From contig CAZEFK010000063.1 of NCBI GenBank assembly GCA_964511405.1, positions 1-33,399 on the forward strand: a stretch of 33,399 bases of DNA. Reading direction: 5' to 3'. Positions 1 through 7,903 of the stretch are shown piece after piece (the first letter of the stretch is position 1; the number at the start of each line of letters is the position of its first letter). The notes beneath the pieces were generated by a model. It did no database searches. It worked only from the letters and a program-made list of their open reading frames with translations, and was not told where the DNA came from. This DNA is from CAZEFK01 sp964511405. GTDB taxonomy: Bacteria; Pseudomonadota; Alphaproteobacteria; Elsterales; Elsteraceae. The position numbers and the translations under genes are program-made.

Positions 1-170
1 CGCTGGCGCTCCTGGTCGCCGCCGCCGTCGCGGCTGCGCAGGCGGCAGGCCAGATCGACCTGGTGGCCGGCGCGCGCCAGCGCCGCCATCAGCAGCCGGC
101 CCATGCGGCGGTCGCCCGAGGGCGTCGGATCGTCCGGCGGCTTCAGTGGAGCATAGAAAGCGATGCGCAT
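1..170 (-). CDS. Glycosyltransferase, N-terminal part (cut by window edge)
   Basis: The ATG at 168-170 on the minus strand opens a frame that runs off the left edge, giving about 56 residues beginning MRIAFYAPLKPPDDPTPSGD. This opening, with a beta strand, a PSGDRRM stretch and then a helix ending in GHQVDLACRL, is typical of GT-B glycosyltransferases of the GT4 type. The start lies 3 bp after the stop of the GT4 gene at 174-1430, so it is the fifth gene of the same operon. It probably transfers sugars onto an envelope or exopolysaccharide acceptor. The donor-binding half is outside the window, so specificity cannot be judged. Confidence 0.75.
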   Translation of the reverse strand, partial: MRIAFYAPLKPPDDPTPSGDRRMGRLLMAALARAGHQVDLACRLRSRDGGGDQERQ

Positions 171-173
171 GCC

Positions 174-1430
174 CTAAGCGGGCACCCGGGCCGGGACCAG
201 GCCGGCCTCGGCGAAGCGACCGGCCAGGCGGTCGAGGCCGGCGTCGTGGCGGAACGCCCGCTCGATCCGGGCGCGCGCTGCCGCCCCCAGGCGCTGGCGC
301 AAGGCCGGGTCGGCGATCAGGTCAGCGAGCGCTGCCGCCAGGGCCGCGGGATCCTCGGGCGGCACCAGGCGGCCGGTGGCGCCGTCGTCGATGATCTCGG
401 GGATCGCCGACACCGCCGTCGACACGCAGGCCAGCGCCTGGCTCTGGGCCTCCATCAGCACGTTGGGGATGCCGTCGCGGTCGCCGTCGCGATCGATGCG
501 GCTGGCCAGCACGAACAGGTCAGCGGCGCGGTAGGCCGCGAGCACGGCCGGCTGCGCCTGGGCGCCGGTCCAGGTGATGCGCTCGGTCACGCCCAGGCGC
601 TCGGCCTCGGCCTTGAGGGCCGGACCGAGCGGCCCGCCGCCGATGACCTGCAGCCGCCACTGCAAGCCGGCGGGCAACAGCGCCAGGGCCGCCAGCAGCA
701 CGTCGGCCCCTTTCTTCTCGACCAGCCGGCCGACCATCAGAAGCCGCACCGGGTCGGCGTCGCGGCCGTCGCGCGGCGGCCGCGGCGGCGGCGGCGGGAA
801 GCGGGCGAGGTCGATGCCGTGATGGACCAGCTCGACGGTATCGGCCTGTGGCGCCAAGGCCGCCAGCCGGTCGCGGCCGGCGCCGGTGCAGGTCACCAGC
901 CATTGGCACTCGGCCAGCTTTTCCGCCAGCTCCCAGTCGGGGCTGGTCCAGATGTCGCGGGCGTGGGCCGAGCCGCTCCAGGGCAGCCCGGTGAGCAGCG
1001 CCGCGTAGCGCGCGACCGATGCCGGCGTGTGCAGGAAATGGGCGTGCAGCCAGGCGACGTCGGGGTCGAGTTCGGCGGCCAGCACCAGCGCCTGCCCGAA
1101 CCGTCTGACGCGGTTGCGGCTGCGGTCGCGGGCCAGGTCGCGCAGCCACGCCGCCAGCGCCCGGCCGTAGCCGGCGCGCCGGCGTGACCGCCACCAGCCG
1201 CGCAGCACCCGCAACGGTTCCTGGTGCAGGTATTCCGGCAAGTAGCGCACCGGGGCCCGGATGCGATCGTGCAGCGGATGGCGCAGCCGGTCGGTCGGAT
1301 GGCGCAGCGACACGATCGCCAGCCGCATGCCGCGCTGCTCCAGCCCGTCGATCTCCTGGGCGATGAAGGTCTCGGACAGCCGCGGATAGCCCTTGACGAC
1401 GATCGCGACCACCGGCCGCCGGTCGGCCAT
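174..1430 (-). CDS. GT4-family glycosyltransferase
   Basis: The protein has 418 residues and starts MADRRPVVAIVVKGYPRLSE. The longer open frame upstream of 1430 only shadows the neighbouring gene. The N-terminal half has the GT-B acceptor fold pattern, including HAHFLHTPASVARYAALLTG and a SGSAHARDIW segment. The C-terminal half carries VRLLMVGRLVEKKGADVLL and the donor-site motif DGIPNVLMEA. The first acid of the EX7E motif is Asp (about D319) and the second is E327. It is cytoplasmic or membrane-associated and likely uses a nucleotide-sugar donor. It lies 5 bp after the COG4671-like gene and 3 bp before the next glycosyltransferase, so the three are likely co-translated. Acceptor and sugar are unknown. 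Confidence 0.88.
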   Translation of the reverse strand: MADRRPVVAIVVKGYPRLSETFIAQEIDGLEQRGMRLAIVSLRHPTDRLRHPLHDRIRAPVRYLPEYLHQEPLRVLRGWWRSRRRAGYGRALAAWLRDLARDRSRNRVRRFGQALVLAAELDPDVAWLHAHFLHTPASVARYAALLTGLPWSGSAHARDIWTSPDWELAEKLAECQWLVTCTGAGRDRLAALAPQADTVELVHHGIDLARFPPPPPRPPRDGRDADPVRLLMVGRLVEKKGADVLLAALALLPAGLQWRLQVIGGGPLGPALKAEAERLGVTERITWTGAQAQPAVLAAYRAADLFVLASRIDRDGDRDGIPNVLMEAQSQALACVSTAVSAIPEIIDDGATGRLVPPEDPAALAAALADLIADPALRQRLGAAARARIERAFRHDAGLDRLAGRFAEAGLVPARVPA

Positions 1431-1435
1431 TCCAG

Positions 1436-2638
1436 TCAGCCGATGGCCCCCGCGGCCCGCCGCATCGGCACCGCGGCGCTGGCGAGCAGGGCGTCGAACC
1501 GCTCGGCGATCACGGCATGGCCGTCGAGCAGGCCCGGGATCGCCGCCGCCGAGGGCCGCGGCTGGTCGGGCAGGGCCCGCAACGCTCCGAGCAGCCGCTC
1601 GGGGTCGCGAGCGTCGGTGTCGGTCAGCATGCGCACCAGACCCAGGCTTTCGGCGCGGGCGGCGCGGATATGCTGCTCCAGCCGCGGCGTCGTGCGCGGC
1701 ACGATGATCGCCTGCTGGTCGAACGACAGGATCTCGCAGAAGGTGTTGTAGCCGCCCATGGCCACGATCCCGGCGGCGCCGGCCATCAGCGCCTCCATGG
1801 ACGGCACGAAGTCGGCCATGGTGACATGCGCCAGACGCGCGGCCCGGCGCGCGAAGCCGTCGCGCGCGGTCGCCGCCATGAACGGTCCGCAGACGATGAC
1901 GATGCGGCGGTCGTAGCCGGGGTCGCTCTCCAGGGCGCCCAGCACGCTGTCGACCAGCTCCTCGCCGTCGCCGCCGCCGCCCGGCGTCACCAGCAGATAG
2001 CCGTCGCGGCTGCGCGACGCGCCGGCCGGCATCGTTTCGGCGCTGCGCCTGAGATAGCTGGTATAGACCAGCCGCCGCTCGACATCGGCGGGCAGCGCCA
2101 GTCCGGCCAACGGTTCGTAGATCTGCTCCAGCCCGTAGATCCAGACCTCGTCGTAGAACGCCTCCAGCGCCTGGACCGACTGCTTGCGCCGCCACTCGGC
2201 GGCGACGCTGGCCGGGTCGTCCAGCACGTCGCGCAGACCCAGCACCATCGGTACGCCGCGGGCGCGCAGCATCTCCAAGGTCGGGCAGACTTCGCCGCGG
2301 ATCCCGGTCGGCTCCTTGTCGACCAGCATCAGGTCGGGATCGAAGCGATCGGCGGCCTCGACCATGCGCTGGGCGCGCTCGGCGATGGCGTCGCCCAGGT
2401 CCTGGGCTTCGTCGCGCGGCCGGTATTCGCCGCTGCGCTGCTTGATGATCTGGGGGACCAGCGTGATCTCGATGCGGGGATGCTGGTCGTAGCGCGAGAT
2501 CAGCGGCAGGCCCGACACGATCATGACCCGGAGCCCGGGATCGCGCTGGACCAGCGACAGCGCGATCGACCGGCAGCGCCGCAGATGTCCCAGCCCGAAG
2601 GAGTCGTAGCTGTAGATCAGCAGCTTCTTCTCACGCAT
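1436..2638 (-). CDS. COG4671-type predicted glycosyltransferase (MurG/GT28-like fold)
   Basis: The protein has 400 residues. I chose the ATG at 2636-2638 because MREKKLLIYSYDSFGLGHLR matches the family start; the 28 codons upstream have no such character. The GLGHLRR motif (residues 15-21) is the glycine/histidine loop of MurG-like glycosyltransferases. The C-terminal half contains GGYNTFCEILSFDQQAIIVP, the usual nucleotide-sugar side of the fold. It lies between the cyclic-nucleotide-binding gene (129 bp upstream) and the GT4 gene (5 bp downstream). Its substrate is not evident. The operon context suggests synthesis or modification of a surface glycan or glycolipid. Confidence 0.85.
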   Translation of the reverse strand: MREKKLLIYSYDSFGLGHLRRCRSIALSLVQRDPGLRVMIVSGLPLISRYDQHPRIEITLVPQIIKQRSGEYRPRDEAQDLGDAIAERAQRMVEAADRFDPDLMLVDKEPTGIRGEVCPTLEMLRARGVPMVLGLRDVLDDPASVAAEWRRKQSVQALEAFYDEVWIYGLEQIYEPLAGLALPADVERRLVYTSYLRRSAETMPAGASRSRDGYLLVTPGGGGDGEELVDSVLGALESDPGYDRRIVIVCGPFMAATARDGFARRAARLAHVTMADFVPSMEALMAGAAGIVAMGGYNTFCEILSFDQQAIIVPRTTPRLEQHIRAARAESLGLVRMLTDTDARDPERLLGALRALPDQPRPSAAAIPGLLDGHAVIAERFDALLASAAVPMRRAAGAIG

Positions 2639-2767
2639 GGCTGCCACTCGCTCGGTTCGTCCGGTGGGCGTTCGCGGTTGACGGGAATGGCGGGATCCAC
2701 ACGCCGGCGTCGCCAGGCGCACGCGGCGCGGCCGAGGGGCGGTGCATGGGCGGGTCGGGATTGGGCC

Positions 2768-3232
2768 TTAGGCGGCGGGCTGCGGCGCGCGGTTGAGCAT
2801 GGTCCGGATCTGTGCCGTCGCGCGCTCGAGGCGGATCGCCAATTCGCGCATCACGGCGGTCGAAAAGTCCGGCGAACTGCGGGCCAGGTGGAAGAACACG
2901 TCGCGTGACAGCTTCAGGCAGGTCACCCGGTCATGGGCGCGCACCGTGGCGGTCCGTGGCGAATCGTGCAGCAGGGCGATCTCGCCGATCAGGCTGTTGG
3001 CGCCGACCTGGTTGACCTTGTGCTCGGCGCCGTTGGCCTCGATCAGGATGTCCACCGTGCCCGACAGCACGACATAGGCGTGGTCGGCCATGTCGCCCTC
3101 GCGGATGAAGGCCTCGCCCGGCATGAAGTTGACCCGCTCGCTGGCGAAGCTCAGCAGCTTGAGCTGGCTGTCGTCCATGGTCTGGAACATCGGCACGCGC
3201 CGAAGGACGGTGCATTCCTCCTTGAGGCTCAT
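2768..3232 (-). CDS. Small cyclic-nucleotide-binding-domain protein
   Basis: The 154 residues are almost entirely one CRP-like cNMP-binding domain with no HTH, so it is a sensor or partner rather than a CRP-type transcription factor. The phosphate-binding cassette is visible as GEIALLHDSPRTATVRA (residues 83-99). E84 and R93 sit where cAMP ribose and phosphate are held in CRP, so nucleotide binding is plausible. The motif PGEAFIREGD at 38-47 is also typical. An AGGGG ribosome site lies 7 nt before the ATG at 3230-3232. It starts 42 bp after the stop of the degenerate ABC-exporter gene, suggesting that it reports cyclic-nucleotide state to that protein. The physical link is inference. Confidence 0.88.
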   Translation of the reverse strand: MSLKEECTVLRRVPMFQTMDDSQLKLLSFASERVNFMPGEAFIREGDMADHAYVVLSGTVDILIEANGAEHKVNQVGANSLIGEIALLHDSPRTATVRAHDRVTCLKLSRDVFFHLARSSPDFSTAVMRELAIRLERATAQIRTMLNRAPQPAA

Positions 3233-3274
3233 CCCCTGTCCCCTGTCGCTGCCAGTTCCGCCGCCAGTTTGCCG

Positions 3275-5932
3275 CTACTCGGCCGCGAGCTGGGCCCGGA
3301 GCTGGGTCCCGTCGCGGTCGAGGTCGGGCCAACTGCCCTGCTCGACCACCCTGCCGCCATCGACGACGGCCACAGATTGAAAATGGCGTGCCAGGCTGGA
3401 CTTTTGCAAGACCCATGCGACCGGCCGCTCGGCCATGAAGGCCAGGACGGCGTCGACCAGCCGGATCTGCTCCTGCGGGTCAATGGCTTGTGCGGGGTCG
3501 TTGAGGATCAGCACGTCCGGGCGCTTGAGCAGGGCGCGCCCGATCGCCAGCTTCTGGCGTACGCCCGCCGTCAGCTGCGAGCCGCCGACGCCGACATTCA
3601 TCTCCAGCCCGGTCTGCAGCAGGACGTCGGTCAGCGGCGTGTAGAGGCCGTGCCGCTCCAGCACCTCCCGGATCATCGTGCGCATCCGGCTGGACACTTG
3701 GTCCTGGCCGGCGACCAGGCGGCCGAACAGTAGGTTGTCGCGGAGCGTCGCCGTGCGGGTATAGCTCTCGATGTCGAAGAACTCGAGCTCGCCGGCCAAG
3801 GCCGGCGGCAGCTCGGCCCGGAAGCGCGGGCGCGCCCGGACCACCGCCTCGCGCAAGTCGTCCTCGATCAGGCCCAAGCGGTGGCGCGCCGGGATCATGC
3901 GCAGCGACAGCGACAACAGCTTGGCCTGGTCGTCGGGCTTGAGGCCGGCGATGCCCTGGCGCTGAAGCTGATTGATCGCCGGCTGCAGGGCGGTCAGCTC
4001 GTCGACGTCGACGAAGCTGTAGCGCCGGACCAGCTCGTGGCCGGCGTCCAGGCCCTTGAAGATCTCGGACAGGGTGCGCGCGGCGTCGGCGCCGATCTCG
4101 ATCAGCCGGCTGTCCAGCGCCTCCGCCGCCAGCACCTGGCGGACATAGGGGTGGCGCCCCAGGTCGTTGCGGTCGAAGGCATGCCCGGTCGGCATGCCGA
4201 ACAGCAGGTTCTCGCCGATCGACGCCATGTCGGTGAAACGGTCGGCGGCGAACGGCTCATAGAAGCCCTCGGTCTCGGGCGTGACCAGGTGCTCGACCAG
4301 CACCTTGCGCGCGACCAGGATGGTCTCGACCAGGTCAGGATGGTTCTCGGGCACGATACGGCCGCGCAGCCCCAGCTCGCGCAGCTCGTCGAAGAGCCCG
4401 ACCGTGGTGAGCACTTCGGCGATGCGCTCGCGGAACTGCTCGCGCGTGGCCGCGCCCGCGGCCTGGTAGTCGATCCAGTCGTCCTCGATGTCGTGGGGCG
4501 AATTGCCGGTCAGCTCGGCCTCGAAGCGTTCGGCGCGCCGCCGCGCTTGGGCGGCGGCGTCGGCCGGCTCGGCCGGGTTGGGGCGGACCTGCAGGCCGAA
4601 GACCAGGTTGTCGAAGAAGCTGCCGGCAAACAGCACGGTGGCCGGGCCGACATAGCCCAGCCGGCGCGCGACCAGCGGGTGCGGCAGCCCGGCGACGTCC
4701 TGCCCGTCCAGGCAGACCCGGCCGCGGGTCGGCTCGGCGACGCCGCCCAGCACCATCGCCAGCTCGTGCTTGCCGCCGGCTTCCGGGCCGATCAGCGCCA
4801 CCTTGTCGGTGCCGGCGAGCGCGAAGCTGGCGCCGTCCAGGCTCTGGCGGCCGCTGTCGTCGACCAGCGTCGCCGCCACCGCTGACAGCTCCACCGGGCC
4901 GTCGGCCGGGGGCGGCAGCGCGGCCGTCAGGCGCTCGACCGGCAGCATGCCGGGCACGTCGAACTGCTCGACCACCTGGGCGTAGCGGATCCGCTGGTCC
5001 TGCAGGTCCTGGTAGTAGGTCAGGAGTTCGGTCCACGGCGCATTCAGGTCTTTGTAAGCCGACAGCACGGCGACCAGCGAGCCGAACGAGATGTCGCCGT
5101 TGATCACCAGGTAGCCGCCGATCAGGTAGAAGAAGAATGGTGTCAGCTGACCGATGAAGTTGTTCAGGAACTTGACGAAGAACTTCCACTTGAAGATGTC
5201 GTAGCGCAACCGGTAGTTGGCAGCCAGCTTGGCCGAGAAGTCGGCCGCCTGGTAGTCCAGGGTGCCGTGGGACTGGATCTCCTGAAGGCCGACGGCGGTT
5301 TCGGTGATGCGGTCCGAGATGGTGCGCATGTGCTGGATGCGGCGGCGGGTCAGCCGGTTGACCTTCCGCTGGAGGCGCGGGATCACATACATCTGTGCCG
5401 GGTACAGCGCGATCGCGGCCAGGCCCAGCATCGGGTCCTGCAGCGCCATGAAGATCAGGATGGTCAGCAGCGTGCCGCCCTGGAGCACCGGCAGGCTGAC
5501 GCTGTCGCCGATAAACCCGCCCAGGGTCTCGATCTCGGACAGGATCATGGGCACGAACTGGCCCGGCGCGGTGCGCGTGAAATAGGCCGGCGGAAACCGC
5601 AGCACCCGGGCGTAGAGCTCGAAGCGCAGGCGGCGCAGCATCCGTTCGCCCAGCCGCCCCTTGTAGGTGTTGATAAGGTATTTGAAGCCGCCGTTGACCA
5701 GAACCAGGCCCAGGAAAATAAAACTCAACAAGAAAAGATATTGCAGCTGGTTAAAGTGAAATCCCACGATCGATGCCGGGATTCTTTTCCCGGAAATCGC
5801 CTGGTTGATAATCAGCTTGGGCAATTGCAGCGTGTAATACAGTACCGGAAACGAGGCCAAAGTCAGAATTGTGACAATGGCCTGCTGGCGTTTGCTGTAG
5901 CGCCAAATGAAACGAAAAAGGGTCGGTTCCAT
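3275..5932 (-). CDS. ABC-exporter-like protein with degenerate, expanded nucleotide-binding domain
   Basis: The protein has 885 residues from the ATG at 5930-5932; an ATG at 5951-5953 would add 7. The later start is preferred because the likely promoter predicts transcription from about 5959. Residues 1-300 form a type-I ABC exporter membrane domain with about six hydrophobic segments (near 18-36, 62-82, 140-164, 168-185, 254-278 and 280-292). The rest resembles an NBD, but every catalytic motif is changed. Walker A is GPEAGGKH (382-389, His for Ser/Thr). The signature is SQLTAGV (785-791). Walker B is VLILNDP (807-813, Asn for Asp, Asp for the catalytic Glu). The H-loop position is Gln843. 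About 330 extra residues lie between the Q-loop region and the signature, with three NLxFG segments (about 442, 575 and 733). It is probably not a normal ATP-driven pump. Confidence 0.85.
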   Translation of the reverse strand: MEPTLFRFIWRYSKRQQAIVTILTLASFPVLYYTLQLPKLIINQAISGKRIPASIVGFHFNQLQYLFLLSFIFLGLVLVNGGFKYLINTYKGRLGERMLRRLRFELYARVLRFPPAYFTRTAPGQFVPMILSEIETLGGFIGDSVSLPVLQGGTLLTILIFMALQDPMLGLAAIALYPAQMYVIPRLQRKVNRLTRRRIQHMRTISDRITETAVGLQEIQSHGTLDYQAADFSAKLAANYRLRYDIFKWKFFVKFLNNFIGQLTPFFFYLIGGYLVINGDISFGSLVAVLSAYKDLNAPWTELLTYYQDLQDQRIRYAQVVEQFDVPGMLPVERLTAALPPPADGPVELSAVAATLVDDSGRQSLDGASFALAGTDKVALIGPEAGGKHELAMVLGGVAEPTRGRVCLDGQDVAGLPHPLVARRLGYVGPATVLFAGSFFDNLVFGLQVRPNPAEPADAAAQARRRAERFEAELTGNSPHDIEDDWIDYQAAGAATREQFRERIAEVLTTVGLFDELRELGLRGRIVPENHPDLVETILVARKVLVEHLVTPETEGFYEPFAADRFTDMASIGENLLFGMPTGHAFDRNDLGRHPYVRQVLAAEALDSRLIEIGADAARTLSEIFKGLDAGHELVRRYSFVDVDELTALQPAINQLQRQGIAGLKPDDQAKLLSLSLRMIPARHRLGLIEDDLREAVVRARPRFRAELPPALAGELEFFDIESYTRTATLRDNLLFGRLVAGQDQVSSRMRTMIREVLERHGLYTPLTDVLLQTGLEMNVGVGGSQLTAGVRQKLAIGRALLKRPDVLILNDPAQAIDPQEQIRLVDAVLAFMAERPVAWVLQKSSLARHFQSVAVVDGGRVVEQGSWPDLDRDGTQLRAQLAAE

Positions 5933-5965
5933 CGGGGCGCGCACCTGTGCCATCACAATCAAGGG

Positions 5966-5995
5966 ATGGTACCGCCGGTGCCCTTGTCCTGCCAA
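5966..5995 (-). promoter_or_regulatory. Candidate sigma-70 promoter of the ABC/cNMP/glycosyltransferase operon
   Basis: On the minus strand TTGGCA (5990-5995) is followed by an 18-bp spacer and TACCAT (5966-5971). These match the -35 consensus at 5 of 6 positions and the -10 consensus at 4 of 6. Transcription would begin near 5959, about 27 nt upstream of the ATG at 5932 but only about 6 nt before the alternative ATG at 5953, which favours the shorter protein. No activator site is evident. Confidence 0.42.
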
Positions 5996-6047
5996 GGGCA
6001 GTCGGACTCGGGTGTACCCGGCAGAAGTTGCCGCGGCCATCGGATGC

Positions 6048-6078
6048 TTGCCAGGCCGGCGGCCGGCGGTGTTAGGAT
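6048..6078 (+). promoter_or_regulatory. Weak candidate promoter of the peptide-transporter operon
   Basis: TTGCCA (6048-6053) and TAGGAT (6073-6078) are separated by 19 bp, in the 195-bp divergent intergenic region about 50 bp upstream of the transporter ATPase start. Both boxes are partial matches and the spacer is long, so this is only a suggestion. Confidence 0.22.
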
Positions 6079-6127
6079 GCGGCGCGGCGTCGCTGGACAG
6101 GCTTAGAAAGAGAGTGCGATCGGGCGA

Positions 6128-7903
6128 ATGGGCGATGTCCTGCGAGTCGAGGACCTGAGCGTCGAGTTCCGGCTGCCGAGCGGGCCGGTCTCGGCGGTGG
6201 ACCGGGTCAGTTTCCGGGTGCCGCGGGGCGGTACCGTCGCGCTGGTGGGCGAGTCCGGGTCCGGCAAGTCGGTGATCAGCCAGGCTGTCCTGGGCATCCT
6301 GCCGATGCCCGGGGTCGTCACCGGCGGGCGCATCTGGTTCGACGATCCGGCGGCGTCAGGCGCTCCGGTCGACCTTCTGGCCGAGCCGGCGCGTCTCAAG
6401 AGCGTGCGCGGTGCCAGGATCTCGCTGATCTTCCAGGAGCCGATGTCGGCGCTGTCGCCGCTGCACACGATCGGCGACCAGGTCTCGGAAGCCCTGTTCC
6501 TGCATCGGCGCCTGCCGCGTTCGGCCGGGATCAAGCTGGTCAAGGACATGCTGCGGCTGGTCGGCTTTCCCGATGTCGACCGTGCCTTCGATGCCTATAC
6601 GTTTCAATTGTCCGGTGGCCTGCGCCAGCGCGCCGTGATCGCGATGGCGCTGGTGTGCCAGCCGGCGCTGCTGATCGCGGACGAGCCGACCACGGCGCTC
6701 GACGTCACCGTGCAGGCGCAGGTGCTGCAGTTGCTGCGCAGCCTGCAGGCCGAGCTGGGCATGGCGGTGCTGTTCATCACCCACGACATGGGCGTGGTCG
6801 CCAACATGGCCGAGAGCGTGGTCGTGATGTATCGCGGCCGGGTGATGGAGAGCGGCCCGCTGCGGCCGCTGTTCGAGCGGCCCCAGCACCCCTACCTGGT
6901 GCATCTGCTGGACTGCGTCCCCAATATCGGCGCCACGCCGCCGCGGCCCGAGCCGCCGCCCGACACGCTGCTGGAGCTGGCCGGCGTGTCGAAGACCTAT
7001 CCCGCGCGCCGCGGCGTGTTCGGGCGCGGCACCGCCATGCACCGGGCGGTCGCCGAGGTCGACCTGGCCGTCCGCCAGGGCGAGTGCCTGGGCCTGGTCG
7101 GCGAGAGCGGCTGCGGCAAGACCACGCTCAGCAAGCTGATCCTGCGCGCGCTCGACGCCGACGGCGGGACCATCCGGTTCCGTGGGGCCGATGGCCACAT
7201 GCAGGACGTGCGGGCGCTGGCCGGGCCCGACCTCAAGGCCTATCACCGCGCGGTTCAGTTCATCTTCCAGGATCCGTTCGGCTCGCTCAATCCGCGCATG
7301 ACCGTGCAGGAGCTGATCGCCGAGCCGCTGGTCATCCACGGCGTCGGCGACGCCGCCCAGCGCACGGCGCGGGTGGTCGAGCTCCTGAAGCTGGTCGGCC
7401 TCGATCCCCGCTACAAGCAGCGCTATCCGCATAGCTTCTCGGGCGGCCAGCGACAGCGCATCGGCATCGCCCGGGCGCTGGCGCTGGAGCCGCGCCTGCT
7501 GATCTGCGACGAGCCAGTGTCGGCGCTCGATGTCTCGATCCAGGCGCAGATCCTCAAGCTGATCGAGGATCTGCGCGAGCGCCTGGGCCTGACCCTGATC
7601 TTCGTCAGCCACAACCTGGCGGTGGTCGACTATGTGGCCGACCGCATCGCCGTCATGTGCGCCGGCCGGATCGTCGAGATCGCCGGCCGCGACCAGCTGT
7701 TCAGCCGCCCCCAGCATCCCTACACCCAGGCGCTGCTGGCGGCGGTGCCGCTGCCCGACCCCGACCGCCGGCTCGACTTCCGCAAGCTGCTGGACGGCCG
7801 CGCCTCGGACCCGGCGGCGTGGCCGATGCCGTTCCGGATCGCCGGCGCGGCCCCGCCGCTGGTCGAGGTCGGGCCGGGCCACCATGTCCGGCGCGCCGCA
7901 TGA
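6128..7903 (+). CDS. Peptide ABC transporter, fused double ATPase (YejF/DppD-DppF type)
   Basis: The 591-residue protein contains two complete ABC ATPase domains and energises import of peptides or similar solutes at the inner face of the membrane. Domain 1 has Walker A GESGSGKS (41-48), signature LSGGLRQR (161-168) and Walker B LLIADEPTTALD. Domain 2 has Walker A GESGCGKT (325-332), signature FSGGQRQR (437-444) and Walker B LLICDEPVSALD. Both carry the HPY oligopeptide-transporter tail (QHPYLVHLL and QHPYTQALL). The length and tandem layout match YejF-like fusions. Its stop overlaps the binding-protein start in an ATGA, the first of three such overlaps, so the four transporter genes form one translationally coupled unit. 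Yej/microcin-C-like specificity is inferred from architecture. Confidence 0.95.
   Translation: MGDVLRVEDLSVEFRLPSGPVSAVDRVSFRVPRGGTVALVGESGSGKSVISQAVLGILPMPGVVTGGRIWFDDPAASGAPVDLLAEPARLKSVRGARISLIFQEPMSALSPLHTIGDQVSEALFLHRRLPRSAGIKLVKDMLRLVGFPDVDRAFDAYTFQLSGGLRQRAVIAMALVCQPALLIADEPTTALDVTVQAQVLQLLRSLQAELGMAVLFITHDMGVVANMAESVVVMYRGRVMESGPLRPLFERPQHPYLVHLLDCVPNIGATPPRPEPPPDTLLELAGVSKTYPARRGVFGRGTAMHRAVAEVDLAVRQGECLGLVGESGCGKTTLSKLILRALDADGGTIRFRGADGHMQDVRALAGPDLKAYHRAVQFIFQDPFGSLNPRMTVQELIAEPLVIHGVGDAAQRTARVVELLKLVGLDPRYKQRYPHSFSGGQRQRIGIARALALEPRLLICDEPVSALDVSIQAQILKLIEDLRERLGLTLIFVSHNLAVVDYVADRIAVMCAGRIVEIAGRDQLFSRPQHPYTQALLAAVPLPDPDRRLDFRKLLDGRASDPAAWPMPFRIAGAAPPLVEVGPGHHVRRAA

Noticed and set aside
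63..1187. Plus-strand frame opposite the GT4 gene
   Set aside because: Low-complexity shadow of a well-supported glycosyltransferase.
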